Positions 60,877 to 64,000 of a DNA stretch of 64,000 nt are shown one piece after another. The notes under the pieces are model-generated. The model was given only the letters and a program-made list of their open reading frames with translations, did not search any database and had not been told where the DNA came from. The stretch spans positions 89,147 to 153,146 of the forward strand of contig NZ_JACJQN010000016.1 in the NCBI RefSeq assembly GCF_014696675.1, read 5' to 3'. The DNA is from Phormidium tenue FACHB-1052. GTDB taxonomy: Bacteria > Cyanobacteriota > Cyanobacteriia > Phormidesmidales > Phormidesmidaceae. Positions within the stretch are counted from its first letter, which is position 1; every line of letters starts with the position of its first letter. Both the position numbers and the translations under genes were made by a program.

Positions 60877-61566
60877 TCAGACTTGGCTTTGTAACCGCTG
60901 CTTCAGGCGAGCCGGATCGCCTTCGTCCAGTACCCTTCCTGCCTCTAGCAGAAAGGCGCGATCGCAGTAGTCAAGTTCTACCAATCTGTGGGTAACCCAT
61001 AGAGCTGTTAGCCCCCGCTCTTTAACCAGATTTCTTACCCGTTTCACCAAATCAATCTGGCTGTCGGGATCGAGTAGGGCAGTAGGCTCGTCCAGTAGTA
61101 GTACCTGGCAATGTCGGGCAATGGCTCCAGCAATTGCCACCCGCTGCTTTTGCCCGCCGCTGAGAGCGTAGATGGGTCGACGTTTTAGCTCCAATAGATT
61201 GATGGCGGACAATGCATCATCAACTCGATTACGAATCTCTGCCAGGGGAAGGTGCTCATCCACTAGGCCAAACGCTACATCAGCGCCCACTGTGGGCATT
61301 ACCAACTGGTGGTCAGGGTTCTGAAATACAAACCCCAAGGGCTTTTCAACCGACCACTCTCCCGCTTGAGGCTGCAGCAGCCCGCCCAGGATCTTCAGCA
61401 AGGTTGACTTGCCACTACCATTGTTGCCCAGCAGCATGCAAAACTCACCGGGCTTCACCGTAAGCGAGCAATCTTGCAGCACTGATAGACCCGATGGCCA
61501 CTGAAACTGCAACTGATTGACCCAAATGGCACTAGGCTCCTGATCTGAAGCAATGTTACCAGGCAC
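60877..61566 (-). CDS. ECF/cobalt-type ABC transporter ATPase
   Basis: 229 residues from GTG 61566. Walker A GNNGSGKST, Q-loop FQNPDHQLVMPTV, signature ALSGGQKQRVAIAG and Walker B VLLLDEPTALLDP are intact; the FQNPDxQ pattern is typical of energy-coupling-factor (CbiO/EcfA) ATPases for cobalt, nickel or vitamins. The membrane partners are not in the window, so the substrate cannot be named. Confidence 0.87.
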   Translation of the reverse strand: MPGNIASDQEPSAIWVNQLQFQWPSGLSVLQDCSLTVKPGEFCMLLGNNGSGKSTLLKILGGLLQPQAGEWSVEKPLGFVFQNPDHQLVMPTVGADVAFGLVDEHLPLAEIRNRVDDALSAINLLELKRRPIYALSGGQKQRVAIAGAIARHCQVLLLDEPTALLDPDSQIDLVKRVRNLVKERGLTALWVTHRLVELDYCDRAFLLEAGRVLDEGDPARLKQRLQSQV

Positions 61567-61594
61567 TGATCTTGACTCCTTGCGTAGCGATCGC

Positions 61595-61870
61595 TTACTG
61601 ATCGCTACTTAGGGAGAAGAACCCCGGTGGGCGACCCGATGCTGTAGCCGTACCGCTCTTCTCAAAAATTTGGACGGCTGCAATCTCGCTACCCAAGACG
61701 CTGATACGTTTGTGAGGCTGTTGGTCGCAGGTGATTTCGATTAGGTGACCATTGTTGCTACGTAGGCTCTCTGTAAGTGAACCAAAAAGAGCCTGTGCCT
61801 CACTTGGTTCTTTCTTTTGCACAGAGAGAGGCATTGGCGTGTGTTTCAGCGTTAACTCAATCGTGAACAT
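61595..61870 (-). CDS. conserved cyanobacterial hypothetical small protein
   Basis: 91 residues from ATG 61870: IELTLKHTPMPLSVQKKEPSEAQAL and ISVLGSEIAAVQIFEKSG, consistent with a small soluble protein with a single beta-strand-rich core. The C terminus is low-complexity. I do not know its function. It sits 28 bases upstream of the ABC ATPase in the same direction, so the two may form an operon. Confidence 0.6.
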   Translation of the reverse strand: MFTIELTLKHTPMPLSVQKKEPSEAQALFGSLTESLRSNNGHLIEITCDQQPHKRISVLGSEIAAVQIFEKSGTATASGRPPGFFSLSSDQ

Positions 61871-62310
61871 GGTTGGCTACTACTCAGTAAACAGAATATT
61901 TAGAGACGCAGGTGGCTTGAACTAAGCTTGCCTACCTATATATAGAGTGTAAAGGGTCCTACCCAACAACTACAGTCTTAATCAGAGTAAGGAGATCCCG
62001 CTGCTTCCTTCCGATGCTTAGGCTGAGCCACAAATAAGAGCAGCCTGAACTAGACAAACCAGAATTTCCCCCGTGAGGGATAAGCAAAAATGCTCATTAA
62101 AACCGATGAAATTCAAGGACAATCTGGCTTCCTAGGCTAGCCCTCCTAAAAATAACCCTTATAATGATACGTACGGTAAAGAATAGTAAACACTACTCAT
62201 AATTGGTGGAGAGTTGGCTGATCTGTTCAGTTGGCTGTCTTCAGGTTAGAAGTAGCGGCATCATCTTCCGTGTATATACCTTGTTGTTAGATAGTTACGG
62301 AGATTAGCGT
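61871..62310 (+). promoter_or_regulatory. 440-base upstream region of psbD
   Basis: Divergent region between the small hypothetical gene and psbD. A TATAAT -10 is at 62160-62165, about 150 bases before the ATG, and predicts a long leader. ACGGAG at 62297-62302 is the ribosome-binding site. No gene or RNA gene recognised; long leaders are common for psbD genes. Confidence 0.55.
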
Positions 62311-63369
62311 ATGACCATAGCAATGGGACGCGCGCAAGCCGAGCGAGGATGGTTCGACGTCCTCGACGACTGGCTAAAGCGCGATCGCTTTGTGTTTATC
62401 GGGTGGTCGGGCATCCTGCTGTTCCCCTGCGCCTTCATGGCCGTGGGCGGCTGGCTGACCGGCACCACCTTCGTCACCTCCTGGTACACCCACGGCCTCG
62501 CGTCGTCGTACCTGGAAGGGTGCAACTTTTTGACCGTTGCCGTCTCCACCCCTGCCAATAGCCTGGGTCACTCCCTGCTACTGCTGTGGGGCCCTGAGGC
62601 CCAGGGTGACTTTGTGCGCTGGTGCCAGTTGGGCGGCCTGTGGAGCTTCGTTGCCCTACACGGCACCTTCGGCCTGATCGGCTTCATGCTGCGTCAGTTC
62701 GAAGTGGCTCGTCTCGTCGGCCTGCGGCCCTACAACGCCATCGCCTTTTCGGCGCCGATTGCGGTATTTGTCAGCGTCTTTCTGATGTACCCCTTGGGCC
62801 AGTCGAGCTGGTTCTTTGCCCCGAGCTTTGGCGTCGCCGCCATCTTCCGCTTCCTGCTGTTCTTGCAGGGCTTCCACAACTGGACGCTGAACCCCTTCCA
62901 CATGATGGGTGTAGCGGGTGTGCTGGGCGGAGCGCTGCTGTGCGCCATCCACGGTGCCACCGTCGAGAACACGCTGTTCAAAGATAGCGATAACGCCAAC
63001 ACCTTCCGTGCGTTTGAGCCGACCCAGGCCGAAGAGACCTACTCGATGGTGACCGCCAACCGATTCTGGTCTCAGATTTTTGGGATTGCGTTTTCGAACA
63101 AGCGTTGGCTGCACTTCTTCATGCTGTTTGTGCCGGTCACCGGTTTGTGGATGAGTGCAGTGGGCATTGTGGGTCTAGGCCTCAACCTGCGGGCCTACGA
63201 CTTTGTGTCCCAGGAGATTCGGGCGGCAGAAGACCCTGAGTTTGAGACCTTCTACACCAAGAACATCTTGCTGAACGAAGGCATTCGGGCTTGGATGGCA
63301 CCGACCGACCAGCCCCATGAGAAGTTTGTATTCCCCGAAGAGGTACTCCCCCGGGGCAACGCTCTATAA
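62311..63369 (+). CDS. psbD: photosystem II reaction-centre D2 protein
   Basis: 352 residues. D2 binds P680 chlorophyll, pheophytin, QA and the non-heme iron. Conserved ligands are visible: Y160 (YD) in [15 protein letters not shown]197 in FHNWTLNPF, and the iron ligands H214 (AIHGATVEN) and H268 (RWLHFFMLF). Sequence is standard, not a far-red variant in the segments I could compare by memory. The 3' end reads GGG where psbC normally begins with overlapping GTG, and a terminator follows, so this copy is monocistronic. Confidence 0.97.
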   Translation: MTIAMGRAQAERGWFDVLDDWLKRDRFVFIGWSGILLFPCAFMAVGGWLTGTTFVTSWYTHGLASSYLEGCNFLTVAVSTPANSLGHSLLLLWGPEAQGDFVRWCQLGGLWSFVALHGTFGLIGFMLRQFEVARLVGLRPYNAIAFSAPIAVFVSVFLMYPLGQSSWFFAPSFGVAAIFRFLLFLQGFHNWTLNPFHMMGVAGVLGGALLCAIHGATVENTLFKDSDNANTFRAFEPTQAEETYSMVTANRFWSQIFGIAFSNKRWLHFFMLFVPVTGLWMSAVGIVGLGLNLRAYDFVSQEIRAAEDPEFETFYTKNILLNEGIRAWMAPTDQPHEKFVFPEEVLPRGNAL

Positions 63370-64000
63370 GGGATACATAACTGATTCAGATATTTCAGAA
63401 AGAGAGGTGCTTAGCGCCTCTCTTTTTTGTAGGGTTAATTAATTTTCCCTGTACATCCCCCATGGCTATCGCAGTATCACAGGGCGTTAAGCCCTCATCC
63501 TGTGGGAAACCATGATTCAAGTGGAGTGCTCCTAAGAAAGAGTTGTGGTGAGTGGCAGTGCCTCTAAGCGAGTCATACCGTTAAGGCTGCGCCTGCCCAA
63601 AAGTTACTGTCCTCTTAGATTGCTTCCTAGAGGAACAGTTCTAGGAAGAACTAAAGCTGTTAATACTGCTCTAACAGCCCTTAGCTTAGCTACAGGTAGC
63701 TTTTCGGCACGCTAGGGGTGTTGTTGCTGTTTGCCTTTCAACCGCCAGATGCAGCGTCTAGCCAGAGTTTTTTTGAAAATAGTTTTCGGAAGAGGTGAGT
63801 TTAGACCACCAAAAAACTGTAAAAACCCTTGCAGTGCAAGGGTTTTAGGTCACGGAAAGTATTTCCATCAAAGTAGTTGACACTCCAGGGAATCCGCTCT
63901 ATATTGATAAAGCGCCTGAGGGAAACGCGCTGAACTGCGCGACTGACCGAGGGCTTAGCGAACCTCGACAACTACATAGTCTAGAAACAAAGCCAAGGTT
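63370..64000 (+). other. 631-base 3' region of the window
   Basis: It holds the psbD terminator (below) and a second hairpin at 63822-63846, where AAAACCCTTGCA and TGCAAGGGTTTT are perfectly complementary. I accept no protein gene; a GTG-started frame at 63548-63715 is basic and unconvincing. The last 70 bases (GAACCTCGACAACTACATAG and neighbours) resemble a cyanobacterial rRNA leader or spacer, so an rRNA operon may lie just beyond the edge. Confidence 0.4.
63399..63428 (+). terminator. terminator of psbD
   Basis: AAAGAGAGGTGC pairs with GCGCCTCTCTTT around a TTA loop and runs into six T residues, 30 bases after the psbD stop. Confidence 0.88.

Noticed and set aside
63548..63715. 56-codon GTG-started basic frame after psbD
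   Set aside because: GTG start, arginine-rich and without any recognisable motif or convincing ribosome-binding site.
1..64000. CRISPR array, phage or insertion sequence
   Set aside because: I saw no series of spaced direct repeats, no transposase or integrase, and no phage structural gene in any frame supplied by the window.

Overview
The window is a chromosomal segment of a GC-rich (roughly 57-60%) cyanobacterium, probably a filamentous Leptolyngbya/Nodosilinea-type lineage; the lineage is an inference. The cyanobacterial signature is strong: psbD, carboxysomal-type beta-carbonic anhydrase, CP12, a class C flavodiiron protein, a COP23-like exported protein, DUF1824 and DUF1818 proteins, a SigF-type sigma factor, menF-menD for phylloquinone, HisZ and many GCGATCGC (HIP1) octamers. 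I see no phage genes, insertion sequences, CRISPR array or complete rRNA gene. Most genes are chromosomal housekeeping, with small lineage-specific insertions.

Layout. 0-4.2 kb: gamma-glutamylcyclotransferase-like protein, trpB, DUF29, an RNase D-like exonuclease, a CP12 without cysteines and an RRM RNA-binding protein whose Shine-Dalgarno lies in a perfect hairpin. 4.2-7.3 kb: exported and membrane proteins around carbonic anhydrase ccaA. 7.6-12.3 kb: a type I secretion pair (cNMP-domain/C39-like/ABC exporter plus HlyD adaptor). 12.5-25 kb: a CmpR/CcmR-type LysR regulator, GFA protein, fibrillin-like protein, hisA and fabI (divergent), a serine hydrolase overlapping a CPBP protease, an unusual acidic protein with one basic residue, radC, DUF1824, an AMIN-domain envelope protein and COP23. 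25-31.5 kb: a degenerate alpha/beta hydrolase, a WG-repeat lipoprotein, a DEDDh exonuclease, a WecG/TagA glycosyltransferase and a flavodiiron protein.

31.8-35 kb: menF-menD, the first steps of phylloquinone synthesis. 35-40.2 kb: a minus-strand run of histidine kinase, 7Fe-type ferredoxin, hisZ, J-domain/TPR protein, inositol-monophosphatase-family enzyme and C-terminally extended [2Fe-2S] ferredoxin. 40.5-48.6 kb: tRNA-Ser(GGA), a coiled-coil/EamA fusion, a histidine-kinase remnant, an ABC1/UbiB kinase, a DegT aminotransferase, ribD and a WCGLC thioredoxin. 48.9-54.5 kb: a CHASE2-GGDEF-EAL protein, a short exported peptide, a DUF92 (VTE6-like) protein, an RsbW-like protein and DUF1350. 54.7-60.1 kb: alpha/beta hydrolase, trxA, folK, NUDIX, nitroreductase, HAD protein, sigF and tRNA-Pro(GGG). 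60.1-64 kb: DUF1818, rpoZ, an ECF-type ATPase, a small conserved protein and a solitary psbD that has lost the overlapping psbC start.

Themes: photosynthetic redox and carbon control (CP12, ccaA, LysR regulator, flavodiiron protein, ferredoxins, thioredoxins, psbD), phylloquinone and phytol metabolism (menF, menD, DUF92), secretion and envelope (type I exporter, AMIN protein, lipoproteins, glycosyltransferase), and signalling (c-di-GMP protein, kinase, anti-sigma-like protein, SigF). The items I would check first are the acidic one-arginine protein as a possible type I substrate, the cysteine-free CP12, the SD-sequestering hairpin of the RRM gene, the coiled-coil/EamA fusion, two alpha/beta hydrolases lacking standard catalytic residues, and the stand-alone psbD. 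All assignments come from reading the sequence; no database search was run.
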